Positions 44,901 through 55,941 of a stretch of 64,000 nt of DNA are shown in pieces. Below the pieces are notes generated by a model that was given only the letters and a program-made list of their open reading frames with translations, was not told the DNA's origin and ran no database searches. The first letter of the stretch is position 1; each line of letters opens with the position of its first letter. A program made the position numbers and the translations under genes. The stretch comes from Symbiodinium natans (lineage: Eukaryota; Sar; Dinophyceae; Suessiales; Symbiodiniaceae): assembly GCA_905221605.1 (NCBI GenBank), contig CAJNDS010002724.1:175996-239995 (forward strand). The letters are read 5' to 3'.

Positions 44901-47900
44901 TACGGCTCCCACGACTGTGGGAGGTTAAGGGCTACGCCTTCGACAAGGACGACAAGGCCATCGACAAGGTGCCGACAGCTTGCGACTTCTTGTTGCAGAA
45001 GCCCTCAGAAGTTTTCAGCTCAACAGAGCTCAGGCCGGTGAGTGCCTCGGTGGCTGCCACTTGGTCCTTGTCCCGGCCGGTGTGCCCCGAAAGCCTGGGC
45101 AGGACACTCACAGAGAGCTTTCCTGTCGGCTTGTCCGAAAGTTAGGAAGGTCAGTGCTGGCAGCAAATGGGAAGGACCGAAAGGACTTGCTCAACATCAA
45201 CGCAGGCATTGTCGGCGGCTTAGGCATTGCGCGCTTCTGTTCAAGCCAGATTGGCAGTCTGAGTGCCAAGAAACTTCGAGTCCTGGCTTCACTGGTCATG
45301 TCGGGAGTCGTGGGTGTTGCAATGGCATGCCAGGCAAAGAACATCGTGGAGGCATGTGCAAAGCATTGCCCCGAGGCCTTGCTGGCTCCCAAACTTTAGT
45401 TGGTGTTTAACCACGAGTCATGAGGCTTCAAGCATTGTTCGACCTGACTGCCCCAGCGTGGAATATGGTGCGCTTCTGTGAGGCAGTGGTTGGTCTGATT
45501 GTGAACCCGGTCAACTCCGTGGTGCCAGCCATGTGCGAGCTGTGGAAGAAGAAAGGCAGGTTGCTCAACCTTGGCTAAGCAAGCCGGCCGAAGCAGCAAG
45601 TAGATGAGTTGGTGAGGCTTGAACCCGGCCAAGATTGTGGGCGACGCTCAGCTGCCGAAGCAGACTGAAGGGTTTTCAGGTTTTCATTGCAAACTGCCAC
45701 CAGCAACATGGCATAACATGGTGGCTGCTTCATTGCGCCCTTGATAGCAGCCACTTTGAGAACCACAAGTCGCCCAGGTGACCTTGTGGGTTTTTTTCCA
45801 TAGACGGTCCTATAGAGCCAGTGGCGGCTGCAACGCGTCTGCAGCTGTTACGGGAAGTGCGCGCAGCGGCTTAAGGTCACAACCTTGGATGTCGTGCGGG
45901 CGGACAAGTTTGTGCACGAGATGACCGGGCTTCCCATGGATAACATCGGTGTGCCGGTGATTGGCAGCCCAACAGCATTTTCCATCGGATCGGTAGGATG
46001 CGACTTTGGGACTGTAAAAAAAATATATATTAACTGGATGCAGGCTTGATGTCAGCTGTTCTCAGGTGGCCATGCTGGCACCACGATCCTGCCCTTGTTC
46101 TCCCAGTGCCAGGCTCATCCTGTGCCGCTTGACACTGACCGCAGGCCTCAGAAGGCATGGGGGTGACAGTGATTGCAGGTGGGCAAGACCATCCCAGCGG
46201 ACAAGGTCCCGGACCTTGACAAAAAAGTACCTTCCTCAGTTGCTGTAGGGAGTGGGACAATGACGGCAGAGCGCATGGGGTGCCCCAAGATGCTGGCAAG
46301 GTCCAGGATGCCGGCACCGTCGTCGTGGCAGCCAAGAACGGTCACATGCTCAGCTTCTGTGCGGTTCTTCACACGTGTTTCTCTTCTGGTCTCTCAGAGG
46401 CAAGGGCAGCGCCACCCTTTCCATGGCCTACGCAGGGGCTCGCCTTGGCAAGGTAGCTTCGGTGCGATGCAGATGCAGATGCTGGAAAGCGTATCCTCGG
46501 TCTGCCCTGATCCGGAAGCACCAAGCTGCTTGCAGGCAGTGCTCGCCGGCTTGAACGGTGAGGTCTCCATAGAGTGTCCTGGCATGTCCTTGCTGGTTGT
46601 GTGCTTGGACACCCCGCCCCGCGGCCCTCCCCTAGTACTTGGACTCACTTGGACTCCAAGCTATGAGGTGCGCCTACGTTGAGTCGAAGGTCACAGACCT
46701 GCCATACTTTGCGTCCAAGGCCGAATTGTCTCCATTGTCCGTGATCAGAACGATAGGTTCGGAAAGTGTCCACTTACTGTGTCAACGAACGGATTTCGGA
46801 ACATGCAGTGGCAAACGAAAGCAGCCTGTCCAACCAGTGCAGGTGACCTTTGGCAAGCAGGGCGTGGAGACCGTTCATCCGATCGGGGATTTGAATGCGT
46901 ACGAGCCCTGCCAGCAATGCTGCCGACATGAGAAGCGAACGCAGATTTCACATTCGTGCGCCATCCCGCCGTCGATCGCATGCAACGGTTGACAGGAGTC
47001 ACTTTAAATTCTCAACGGTTTAAGGCAAGGCCGTCTCTTGTCCCAGGAGCAGGGACGCCTGGATGCCCTCATGCCAATCCTCAAAGAGGAGATCGAAGCA
47101 GGTCTGGAGTATGCCAAGGACTCCGGAAGATTGTCAAGTCGGTGCGTGTGCATGGTCGGATTCAACAAACACTTCGCTCAAAACAACCGAAACTGTCATG
47201 AGAAGTGGGCAGTTCCGAACTCACAGACTCACAGGGAACGCCCGCAAACGTGGCCTCGAGTTGTTGCTCGTGCCGAGGGCAACGAGTTTGCCAGTGGTGA
47301 ACCGAGAAGTATGCTCTGAGGGAGTCAGACGCGTTGAATTCCTCCAGTTGGTTTGAATTCCCAGCGCACCAGGGCTATCAGAAGAGTACGAGGAGTAGGT
47401 CGAATACTTGGAGTGACAATCGTCCTCACATCCAGGTAATTGGTACTTCCATCCACATCTGCTGTACTATCAGTAGTTGGTCCACACGGTGATGAACGTC
47501 TCATTTTGGGCTTGCGGCAGGTATTTGTGGGATGTGGGAAGCTAAGCTCAATCGGGTAAATTCAAACCAACTAGAGAATATGTTCCAAGTGCCTGTGCCA
47601 CAGCCAAGCCGCATGGCCCAAGTAGTCTTGATAAGATTGCTTGCCTTCCAATCATCAGTGTTTTTTAAGACTGAATGGATAAGAGTGTGCCAGTGGCCTT
47701 CGCAGCTTTCTTCATCACGTTTCGGCTGAAAAACAACAGAGGATTGTTTGGTTTGTTTACTCAGAGGCGCCCAGACAGGGCTAAAGGGGGTGAGCTACCA
47801 TGTATTGCAGTCGCTCGAAGCAATCGTCTCGGCATGGGAACTTTTTTTGACTCGCTTCTGCGGTTTGGCTGCACATGGAAGTTTGGTTGGAGACCAATGA

Positions 47901-50310
47901 TAATGAGAGCACTCTGCACAATCAAGTCATGGCGTGTGCAGAGGCAGTACACCTGCACTTTTTAAGACACGTTTAGTCGATGGACAGGACATGAGTGAGA
48001 ATGGGTGCGTTGTGATTTTGAGATGCGCTGCCTGCTTGGAAGGAGAACGAGTTCGCTGCGTGAGTTTTCATATCTGTTTCGAGGGCTTTAGCCCGGCGGC
48101 CTATAGCAAAGTGCCCAGAACTCAACTTGGCCCGGGCTTCTAGGAAGCCCCGGCGGTTTTGGTGTTCTGCTTGTGCTGTCCGTCTGACATCATTTCAAAA
48201 CTGCCGTGCAGCATCGCAGCTGTGGCTCTGGTACCGAAGTGCTTCCAACATACTCTAACATCGAAACTCAAAGAAGGCCAGCAAAGTGGCTCTTCTTGCC
48301 TATTGATGTGTTGAAGATCAGCTGCGGTGCAAGGCGTTGCGTTAGAGGGTCGGCCTTCAAAAATTGTTTGGACCACCTTTGAGTCACTAACAAAGGATGT
48401 GTGCAGAGTGGAAGAAAAGCGGCTTCGCCACTTCACTTTTGAATCGTCAGCCGTTTCCCGGCTCTGCTCACCAGAATCGCTCGTGAGAGCTGTCGAAGGT
48501 GGGGACTCCAAACTACTGGGCTCCTGAGGCGTGGGCCCCAACACAGCCACCTTTTAGAAGGAGATCTCTGCTGTGAGTTGCCCTGCAAAACAGCGACCAG
48601 TGGACCTAGACCAGGGCTTCAGTGCTGCCAGAAAGCCTGAAGCAAACTTGAGAAGTAAACGCGTTTCAAACTGCGAGGTTGCCAATGCTTCGGCGGGCGG
48701 CTACGACGAGAGGGTTGCTCTGCCAGTTAACCGATGACCGGGGTTCGGGCTTCTAGTGTCGGAGCAGCAGTTTGGGGGGGTGATTTGGGGGCGGTGTGTG
48801 TGTGTGGGGGCGCAGCGCCAGGCTTCCCAAGCTGAAGTGAAGTTTCCGAACTCCTGAACCCCCAAACCGCATGATGAGAACAGCCGCCAGATCGATCTTT
48901 GGAGCTTGGGGGTAATCCTCTATGTGCTCGTGGAGGGAGTGTGATGCTCTCAGTCCAGAAGCGATACAGCTTTCTTGGGGGGAGAATTCTGGGATGGTTT
49001 GTGCAGTGGAGACTCCTTCAGTGCCGTGTCGGTGCACACTTGGGTTCCTTGTGCTCCACGGAGTGCTCTCCGAGTCTCCGAGGCTTCCCTTCCCCAGTCG
49101 TAGCCGCTGCGACATGCCGAAGCTGGTCTTTCAGGACTGGCGGGTTTAGGATGTCTCTGTGTGAGGTTTCGGGAGTTTAGCGGGTAGGGTACAGGGTTTA
49201 GCAGGTTGCAGGGTTCGGCGAGTGTTCGGCGAGTGTTCGGCGGAGGGACCCAGTGAGGGGGGAGTGAGGGGGAGGGGAGAGGGAGGGGGAAGAGGGGGGG
49301 AAAGGGGTTACTGCTGTTACATCGTGGACTTGACACAGGAGGATTGCAAGCTGAGCCGGAGCCTCGACCTGCCGTAATTGAAGAGTTGGCGATCAAAACT
49401 CGTATCAGCTTCATGGCCCTTGAGCTTGCGGCTGATCCCCTATTTGACCGGGTCTTTGGTCCCTTAAGCCGCATGAATCCTGTCTCAAAGTTGAGGGCGT
49501 TCGTGCCTCGAAGTCGTGACACATTGCAATAAGACTGAGGGTGAGTGAATATCGAACGGCACGAACTCACAGTGCGTAATGTGATAATAGCGTGCGAACT
49601 GTGCGCAAAGCTGTTTCATTTCTATTAGCCCACGAAGTGCACGCCTGAAGTGAATGAAGTGAACGTGCACCTTTTCCATTGTACTTGCAAGAACACCACG
49701 CACTCATATGATTACAAGACATTACAAGGACGTGCGTACTAATAATATCATGAAGGAAAAGACAAGGGGGAAAACCTCATGAACATATTGATGAAGGCAC
49801 GTGCATTCTTTACCGCCGTTTGCATACCATTTTTCATGTGGGCTGATCGATAGCAGGATGGAGAAAGCGGCTTAACATCCAGGAGTCTCAATGGTTTTTG
49901 CCGGCCATGCCAGAACTTTCCGACTCTCCTGCCAGTGCCTTGCCTCTTCCAGGGGCCAAAAACGGCCAAAGAACACAGGACAGAGCAGAGCAAAGAGATG
50001 TAAAGGATAAGGACAACTCAATGGCAGACACTTTCCGACCGCTCCCGAAGCCAAGGCAACCTGGCCCGACATTTGACTTGGAGCCTCATGCGGATCAAGC
50101 CTGAGGTTCACCTGCTCGTGTGGCTCGTTTACCCCTCTGCACCCCGATTACCAGATACTACCAGTTTTGTCACGGCAGGACCGCTTATCACTGGACGACT
50201 GCCTCTCGCACCCTTGGGTGAGAGCCCTTGGAGCTCAAGCGAGCAAAGTCCCACAATACTCCCTGGTATCGACGTTTAAACAACCGTATGCGGAGCTGTT
50301 GAGGCGATGA
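41996..50310 (+). CDS. Ser/Thr protein kinase (CAMK-like), split by a 5.3-kb intron
   Basis: Exons read in phase: 41996-42029 ([11 protein letters not shown]), 42217-42254 ([12 protein letters not shown]), 42351-42396 ([15 protein letters not shown]), 42555-42628, 42821-42842 (YIHSKGV), 42960-43001 ([14 protein letters not shown]) and 43164-43221 ([19 protein letters not shown]). They continue at 48488-48528 ([13 protein letters not shown]), 48678-48707 ([10 protein letters not shown]), 48879-48938 ([20 protein letters not shown]), about 49370-49420 ([11 protein letters not shown]), to 50105 (SLMRIKPE) and 50179-50310 ([14 protein letters not shown]). HRD, DFG, GTP-x-YWAPE and HPWV are all present. 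DFGHSKL and GTPxYWAPEV resemble CAMK-type kinases seen in protists. The Gly loop and ATP lysine lie upstream and were not found. The intron between DFG and GTP-x-YWAPE (43222-48487) contains the malate dehydrogenase gene. Phase is conserved across it (1 nt plus 2 nt). The C-terminal end may extend past 50310. Confidence 0.82.
43447..47319 (+). CDS. NAD-dependent malate dehydrogenase, mitochondrial/glyoxysomal type
   Basis: Interconverts malate and oxaloacetate with NAD. The first exon 43447-43464 (MAGNFK) is followed by 43777-43845 ([19 protein letters not shown] loop), 44427-44447 (VSELCVY, 21 nt), 44587-44658, 44924-44977, 45034-45102 ([14 protein letters not shown]), 45175-45210 (DLLNINAGI), 45334-45375, 45483-45555 ([12 protein letters not shown]) and 45617-45642. 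Then come 45876-45963 ([28 protein letters not shown]), 46066-46140 ([13 protein letters not shown], catalytic His), 46198-46226, 46301-46340, 46400-46452 ([16 protein letters not shown]), 46536-46573, 46668-46719 ([13 protein letters not shown]), 46843-46902 and 47047 onward ([20 protein letters not shown]). All phases agree. Ending near LEYAK gives about 330 residues, the family length; the open frame adds about 66 more, so a last short exon may exist. The ATG is 1 nt after a CAG, a possible spliced-leader site. The whole gene lies in a kinase intron. Confidence 0.93.
43560..44110. repeat. Two AT-rich degenerate ~10-bp repeat tracts around MDH exon 2
   Basis: Left tract 43576-43745: variants of GTATCATTGT and TTATCATTA. 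Right tract about 43895-44110: variants of AATACTATAAT and CATAATGCTA. The right tract read in reverse complement resembles the left (GGTATTTTGG/ATTTTGGTAT), so they are loosely inverted. Both lie in introns flanking exon 43777-43845. Confidence 0.75.
48769..48815. repeat. G-rich / GT-rich tract
   Basis: GGGGGGGTGATTTGGGGG followed by a GTGTGTGTG run, in a kinase intron. Confidence 0.7.
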
Positions 50311-52083
50311 GCTCCGGGCTTGTGGGGCAAGTGGTTCAGCCCGGAGCTCGAGTCGGGTGTCTCTTGTGGAAGCAGGATTCTGTTTTCGATCCTGAAGGCG
50401 ACCCAAGAGGGGAGCCCAATGTAGCGGCCATAGAGCAACCCCCTCCTACTCCACCCCACGCACTCCCCCACTCCCCCCCGTCTCTAAAACTTGCACTCAA
50501 TGTCACGCCAAGGCTCTGTGAAGCGCACTCCCGCCGCGAGCGCGGCGAGCGGGAGCGGCGCGCCGTCCTGCCGCGCGACCCGAAGAACGCCGGGAACAGA
50601 GAGAACAGGGATGACCATAGAGTCGCAGGGTGCTCGTGGCAGAAATGTGGAAGTATGCCAAGCAATCTCAAGCCAGAGGTGCGCAAGCTTCGCCGCGAGC
50701 TTTGCTTATACCAGCGATGACTGTGAAGTGAGACCGGGCGTTGGTCCGCCCGGAAGTCTCGGTAGTAGCCTTTTAACTATTGACCATAGGAACCCCCAGC
50801 GCCTCCAAGGCAAAAAGCTGCAGGAGCTCACCCTGAGCTCCAAGTACCCTATGTCTTTGCGTGCGCGCAGGGAGGCGTGGGGTGCGAGCGTATAGCCTGT
50901 TGCAGCATTGGAGCATTAGACTATGAGCCGGTTTAGGGTCTTGGCAAGTTTGGTGGAGTAGCTGTTCTTCCTGTGACGACGACGATTCTCAGCTGTCATC
51001 TCACAACTCAGTCGCAGACTAGTTGACTCAGCATGTTCCTTGGATTTCTCAGCTTTGCACCTTGATGCCTCATAAGCTCAATGACCAGGTAGCCCTGTGC
51101 TTCAGAGAGGCTGATGACCCCGAGAGCTCGAAGCTTAAGCAGCAGGAGCGGGGGACACCGCATCGGCATGCGCAAGAGCTGTCGAGTCTTTGTCAAGAGT
51201 GCATGCATCTGCTTCATGGTCCTGCTGCCAGCAGTAGCTTTCAGACTTCCAGCTTATCAGCAGCCTTCGTGCCTGAGGTGTCAACGCAGCTTGGCAGGCG
51301 CAAGATGTACGCATTGCACGTGCTGAGAGGCTGAGAGTTCGTTTCGGATAAGTGGAGAGCGAGAACAATCAGGGATGCAACCTGCACTGCAGGACCTGCA
51401 GGCTGTTCTTCAATCCGAGTTCCGAGGGAATCTCCAAAGCTATGAGGCGCCAAATGGTGCCAACGTACATTTGAGGGTCATCTCTGCTGAGCCCGGACCC
51501 CTATTCGTTCCTGGAACCTCGGATGCCAGGTAGCCCTGGATGCCACCGCGCTGCTCTGCGAGCGGCGTGGCAGCCAGCAAAGCCTGGGCTTCTCAGAGGC
51601 GGGGATGTGGCACGTACACGAACGAAGCCACAGATCAACATAGATAAGCGTGGGGAGGCGTACATGACGGATGTCATATTTAGACTCGAGGCCCGACGTG
51701 TGTCAATCATGCAGCATACGTACGTACATATGTACCGACACACACCTACATGCACACAACTACATTCGGAAACACCACCCGCATGCATGCAGACAGCCAA
51801 CCAGACATACCTCCATGCATGCATGCATACATGCATACATGCATACATGCATACATGCATACATGCATACATGCATACATGCATACATGCATACCTGAGA
51901 CTGAGGTTCCTAAGCAATCTCAGCGTGCCGGTCGTAGCTGTTTCGTGCGCAGCACAGGGTTTTCTCCCATGCATGGTTTTCCCTGTTCACATACATGAAT
52001 ACACTCATACATGTGTGCGTGCATAAATTAAGTCACAGAAGAAGATTTCTTTTCAAGCCCGACCACGGGCCACCTTCTTTCAG
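50311..52083. other. No firm gene; kinase 3' end or intergenic
   Basis: The frame ending at 50720 finishes SNLKPEVRKLRRELCLYQR and could be a C-terminal exon of the kinase or another gene. 51023-51334 is open but unremarkable. Confidence 0.35.
51813..51895. repeat. CATGCATA microsatellite, about 10 copies
   Basis: Nearly perfect period-8 array. The His/Ala/Tyr-rich frames across it are artefacts. Confidence 0.95.
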
Positions 52084-52179
52084 GAGAGGATTGATGAGCA
52101 GGACTCGGAGCTCGAAGCCCTCGTTGCCGCCTTCCCAGAACAGGGACGGCACAACTATGTAGAGCAGGTCCGAAGATGA

Positions 52180-52216
<37 letters not shown>

Positions 52217-55200
52217 AGTCGCAGTCGTAGAAGTCATAGGCGTGGTAGTAGTCGTAGTAGGGGTAGTAGTGGTAGCAGTCGTAGTTGTCGTAGTAGTCGG
52301 AGTCGTCGTAGTAGGTGTAGTAGTCGTAGTAGTTGTAGTAGTCGTAGTAGTCGTGGTAGTCGTAGTAGTCGTAGTAGTCGTAGTAGTCGTAGTAGTCGTA
52401 GCAGTCGTTTCGCGGCTTGTGTCCTTGCACGACGGTGCCACTAGAATGAGAGAGCCTCGCCATAGGCGATGTTCCCAGACTGCGTGGAGGCCTGGGCCTC
52501 TTTTGCCGTGCCGTTCGCCTTGCAGCTTTTCAACCTTTCGGGGGCAGAAGGGCTTAAAAGCTTGCAGCGAGCTTTGAAGGATCCAAAAAGGCACACGTTA
52601 CCGGCAACCCTGAGCCAGGCTGCCACCGGAAAGTTCGCTTCAGCTCCTAGGCATGTGGAGGCAGGCTAAAGCAACGAAACTCAGAGCCAAAGCTGGAGAC
52701 CACGCTCCCAGCCGAGTTTTGAGTTGCGAGGTGTCACTCAAGGGCGAGCAGCACAACCTCTGGCTTCGGCTTGAGTTGCCGCGCTGCCCTCGTCGTCTTC
52801 GTCAAAGTCTCCTTGAGTGACGAAGTGTGAAGTGGCGAAGAATCCATGACTTTCTGTTTTTCTGAGGCATACGTACCCTTCAGGAAGCACTGGGCCAAGA
52901 AGTCACTGTGATAGTCAGACCTGGAGTGGCCTGTTGGGAAGATCCCGGGTATGAGCGTGCGAGTGGGGTTCGTGCTCCACCTGCAAACCGCACCAAGGCC
53001 GCCCACCTGAGCTGACCCACATGATGGTGCCTAAGCCTCGGAACGAATCCTCGTGAGTCGCGAGGAATTCTGAGAGTTGGTGCCGCTTTCCGAGCTTGAG
53101 TTTCGTTCTTCCAGACACTCAGATTCCAACAACAGCCCCCAAGTCCCCTTTCCCTCTTTTCCCCACACCCGTAACCCTCCGCTCCTGAAACCATGTCTAA
53201 CAACCTCCCAGGCACGAACGGCTGGACTCGCCCTGGCCACTCGAAGCGCAGGAGAGGCTGTTCGGGCCCCAGCTCAAGAGGTTTAGGGTTTAGGGATGTT
53301 TAGGGTTTTAGGGTTTAGGGCTTAGGGTTTAGGATTGTCGGAGCATCAAAGGGAAGGATCTACTGAGCTGGGCCGGTTGTCTTGGACAATGTTGAACATC
53401 CCATTCGGTGTTTCCCTTAGGAGAGTACCTGTTCAGGAATGCTTTCCCAACGGTTCAAGGCACAACTCCGTTTGCATTAGGGCATCTACTATGCGTTTTG
53501 AAGTTGGTCTCCGGCACTGTTCAGCCGTCTCTGCCCGGGTTTCAGAGCTTAGGCGGAGGCACATCCGGGACTTCCTCAGTGGCCAGGTTATGGGCGCAGC
53601 CCCTCAAGGAGGGGGGGGGGGGGGGCGTTGACCTCCCGTGATCTTGGTGCACCGCGAGCTGCAGAGGAAAGGGCTTGCACATGTTCGTTTGCGGGGCCCT
53701 CAGCCATGGGAACGATCTGCTCTTGCTGTTGATGTCTCTTTGAAGAGAACCGCGAGCCAGTGTCGAGACCTTGCTCTTTCTGACTATGCCCCTGACCCTA
53801 AACCCTAAATCCTAAACCCTAAACCCTAAACCCGAAACCCTAAACCCTAAACCCTAAACCCTAAACCCTTCCAGGTTGGCTGCAAGAGCACCTCCTCGAC
53901 TACCTCAGCGGGCTGGCGGAACCCGTGGAGGAGCTGTCCCTTGGCCTTGGGGCCTTCAGGATGGGATACGATTCCACATAAGTCTTCGCATCTCGCAATT
54001 AGCTCTTGCAAACTACGACGAGGTCGCCTGCTCAAACCGTGCTGGAGCCAGACAAGGACCCGGCCAATGAAGCATCCGACAGCCCTGGTCTCAGTAGCGG
54101 TGCCCGTGGAGTGAGAAGAAGCATCACTGAGCATCCTGATGTCATCATGGCTGCTTGAGGTTCAGTCCCGGCCACACCCAGCACGACCTCCAGAACGGAG
54201 GAGTTTGCGCGTGTTTCGGTGATTGCCAGAGCCTTGGCACACGGTTCCCGCCCACGCCCACTTCCAAGTGTGTTGCAGTGTGCCGTGCGCAGGCACACCA
54301 CCATGACGAGAAAATGGATGCAACAGGCCACCGGCTTTGGTGATGTGGGGAGCTGGAAGTCGGTCCAATCTCTATAAGGCATTCAGAATTGGTGAGGATG
54401 CTTTTTTTGCCATGAGGTCACAGGTCACCCGCATGGCTCATGATCGCGAAAGCTGATGTCTGTTGTGGCACATGTAGTGTTTAGGCTCCGGCCGTGCGCT
54501 TTCTCTGTTGCAGGTCTTAACTCTGACAGGCTGCGGCCAAGCCTTCGAGGAAAGTCAGGGCCTCGTGCTGCGACCCGCGACTGAAGGAGCGATCCATTCC
54601 TTTACTTCTTGCATCCTCCTCCCTTAATTGCTTCAGTAGGTCCAGTAGTATGACTTCGTATGATCGCGGATGACAATTCCCGAGGGCCTTCTTTACGCAC
54701 CTCAAAGGGAAGTTCTCACAGGCGTGGCTCTGCTTTCCGCTCTGAAGCTTTTCTCTCTGTCTCTGCGTGAATGGTGCACACCGCCGCAACCCATCCTCCA
54801 TCTCCCCCTCCCTCCCTCCCCCCCGTTCTCCCCGCCCCAATGTGCCCCCCTCGAAATGGCCCGCATCAGTCGTGGTGGTTGAACTTCAAAGGCGGGCCTG
54901 GTTCCTTGCCCAGGTCCCCCAGTGCCGTGTTTCCTCCCTGATGCAGCCGCGCTGTGCACACTACCACACAACATGGGTCAAGCTGTCTCCCGGATCAGCA
55001 TGTGCTTTTCACGTCTGGTTCTTGTTTCTTGTCCACGGACAAGTGCCGCAACACAATTCCAATTCCTTCCGCGCTGCAGATCACCGGGTTCTTGAGCTTT
55101 GGCAAGCCGGCCCTGCTGCCACCAAGCTGCACGAACTGGCCTTCGAGCTCTTAGCTCTCGAAAGCATGCTTCAGTTTCAACTCTGTTCTTACACTAAGGC

Positions 55201-55941
55201 TGGCCGAGGGACCGGAGAACGACTTGCACAATCTTATTCAAGAGGCCCCTTTCTGAGCAGCCCGGTTGGGATGTGGGCTGGACGTTGTGACGTTCAAAGG
55301 CAGAGGCCACTGCACGGTACACACCTGTTGTGCCATGATGGACGTGGAAAGTAGGCTCTGCGCTTGGCTTGCAACCCCATGTGCCAGGCCAGGAAATTTC
55401 CGAAGTGGTGGGATGTGGACGTCAAAATGTCCATGGCCCCGGATCCAACAGTCGTAAGGCTTGCGTAAGGCCACGTAAGAGATAGCTTCGGCCTCGCTCC
55501 AGGTTTGACCGACGGAGAGCAGTGGACACAAGCGCATGGCGAGCGTTCACGGACTTTAGAAAGGTCAAGACGGAGGCTGGGGCTTGCGAGTGTATTAAAG
55601 CACCCGTGTAACATCTTGTAACGGGGCCTGCTGTTTATACGGCCTTGTGCAGCCTTGAGAAAGGACATCGATGCCATCTTGAAAGCCCTTCCAGCAGAGT
55701 GGCTTGTCTGTTCTGCCTCGCTTAGTTGCGTAAATGCTCCTTATATTTCTTTCCCTCCATGAACATCGTAGTCTACGTCTAAGCAGCGTTCTGAGGCATT
55801 GCAAGCTCTACGAGGCGAACCATGTGCTGTTGCTTTCTTCGGGTGCGTGATCGACCTTTGGCGACTGCCAGGACGTGCTCGTTGGCACAACCTTGGACCA
55901 GAAGAAGCGGGAAAAAGCTCGCAAATCGTCGAAGAAGTAGA
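52084..55941 (+). CDS. Unidentified multi-exon gene
   Basis: Exon 52084-52167 (28 codons: ERIDEQDSELEALVAAFPEQ, then NYVEQ) joins in phase over intron 52168-52465 to 52466 on (MFPDCVEAWASFAVPFALQL, then GLKSLQRALKDPKRHTLPAT). Later exons are about 52715-52815 (KGEQHNLWLRLELPRCPRR), 52882-53010 (EALGQEVTVIVRPGVACW), 53421 on (EYLFRNAFPTVQGTTPFALG) and 53644-53790 (VHRELQRKGLAHVRLRGPQ). Further exons are 53875 on (WLQEHLLDYLSGLAEPVEEL), about 54300-54380 (MTRKWMQQATGFGDVGSWK) and 55070-55170 (LELWQAGPAATKLHELAFE). The last reads DVLVGTTLDQKKREKARKSS and ends at TAG 55939-55941. The basic tail looks like a real C-terminus. Two introns carry TTTAGGG arrays. No family recognised, and it could be more than one gene. 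Confidence 0.5.
52176..52412. repeat. Triplet array (GTC/GTA), about 79 triplets
   Basis: Starts as a pure CGT run and turns into GTAGTC variants with GTG and GCA interruptions. It occupies most of the 298-bp intron 52168-52465. The Asp/Tyr-rich and Val-rich frames across it are artefacts. Confidence 0.93.
53280..53334 (+). repeat. TTTAGGG array, degenerate, about 7 copies
   Basis: G-rich orientation, between the exon ending near 53010 and the exon at 53421. Confidence 0.92.
53794..53869 (-). repeat. CCCTAAA array, about 10 copies
   Basis: Directly precedes the acceptor CCAG (53871-53874) of the exon starting at 53875, so the array makes up the 3' part of the intron and takes the place of a pyrimidine tract. 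Confidence 0.94.

Noticed and set aside
52155-52577. Asp-rich, Thr-rich and Val-rich proteins
   Set aside because: They come from reading the triplet array in an intron in different frames.
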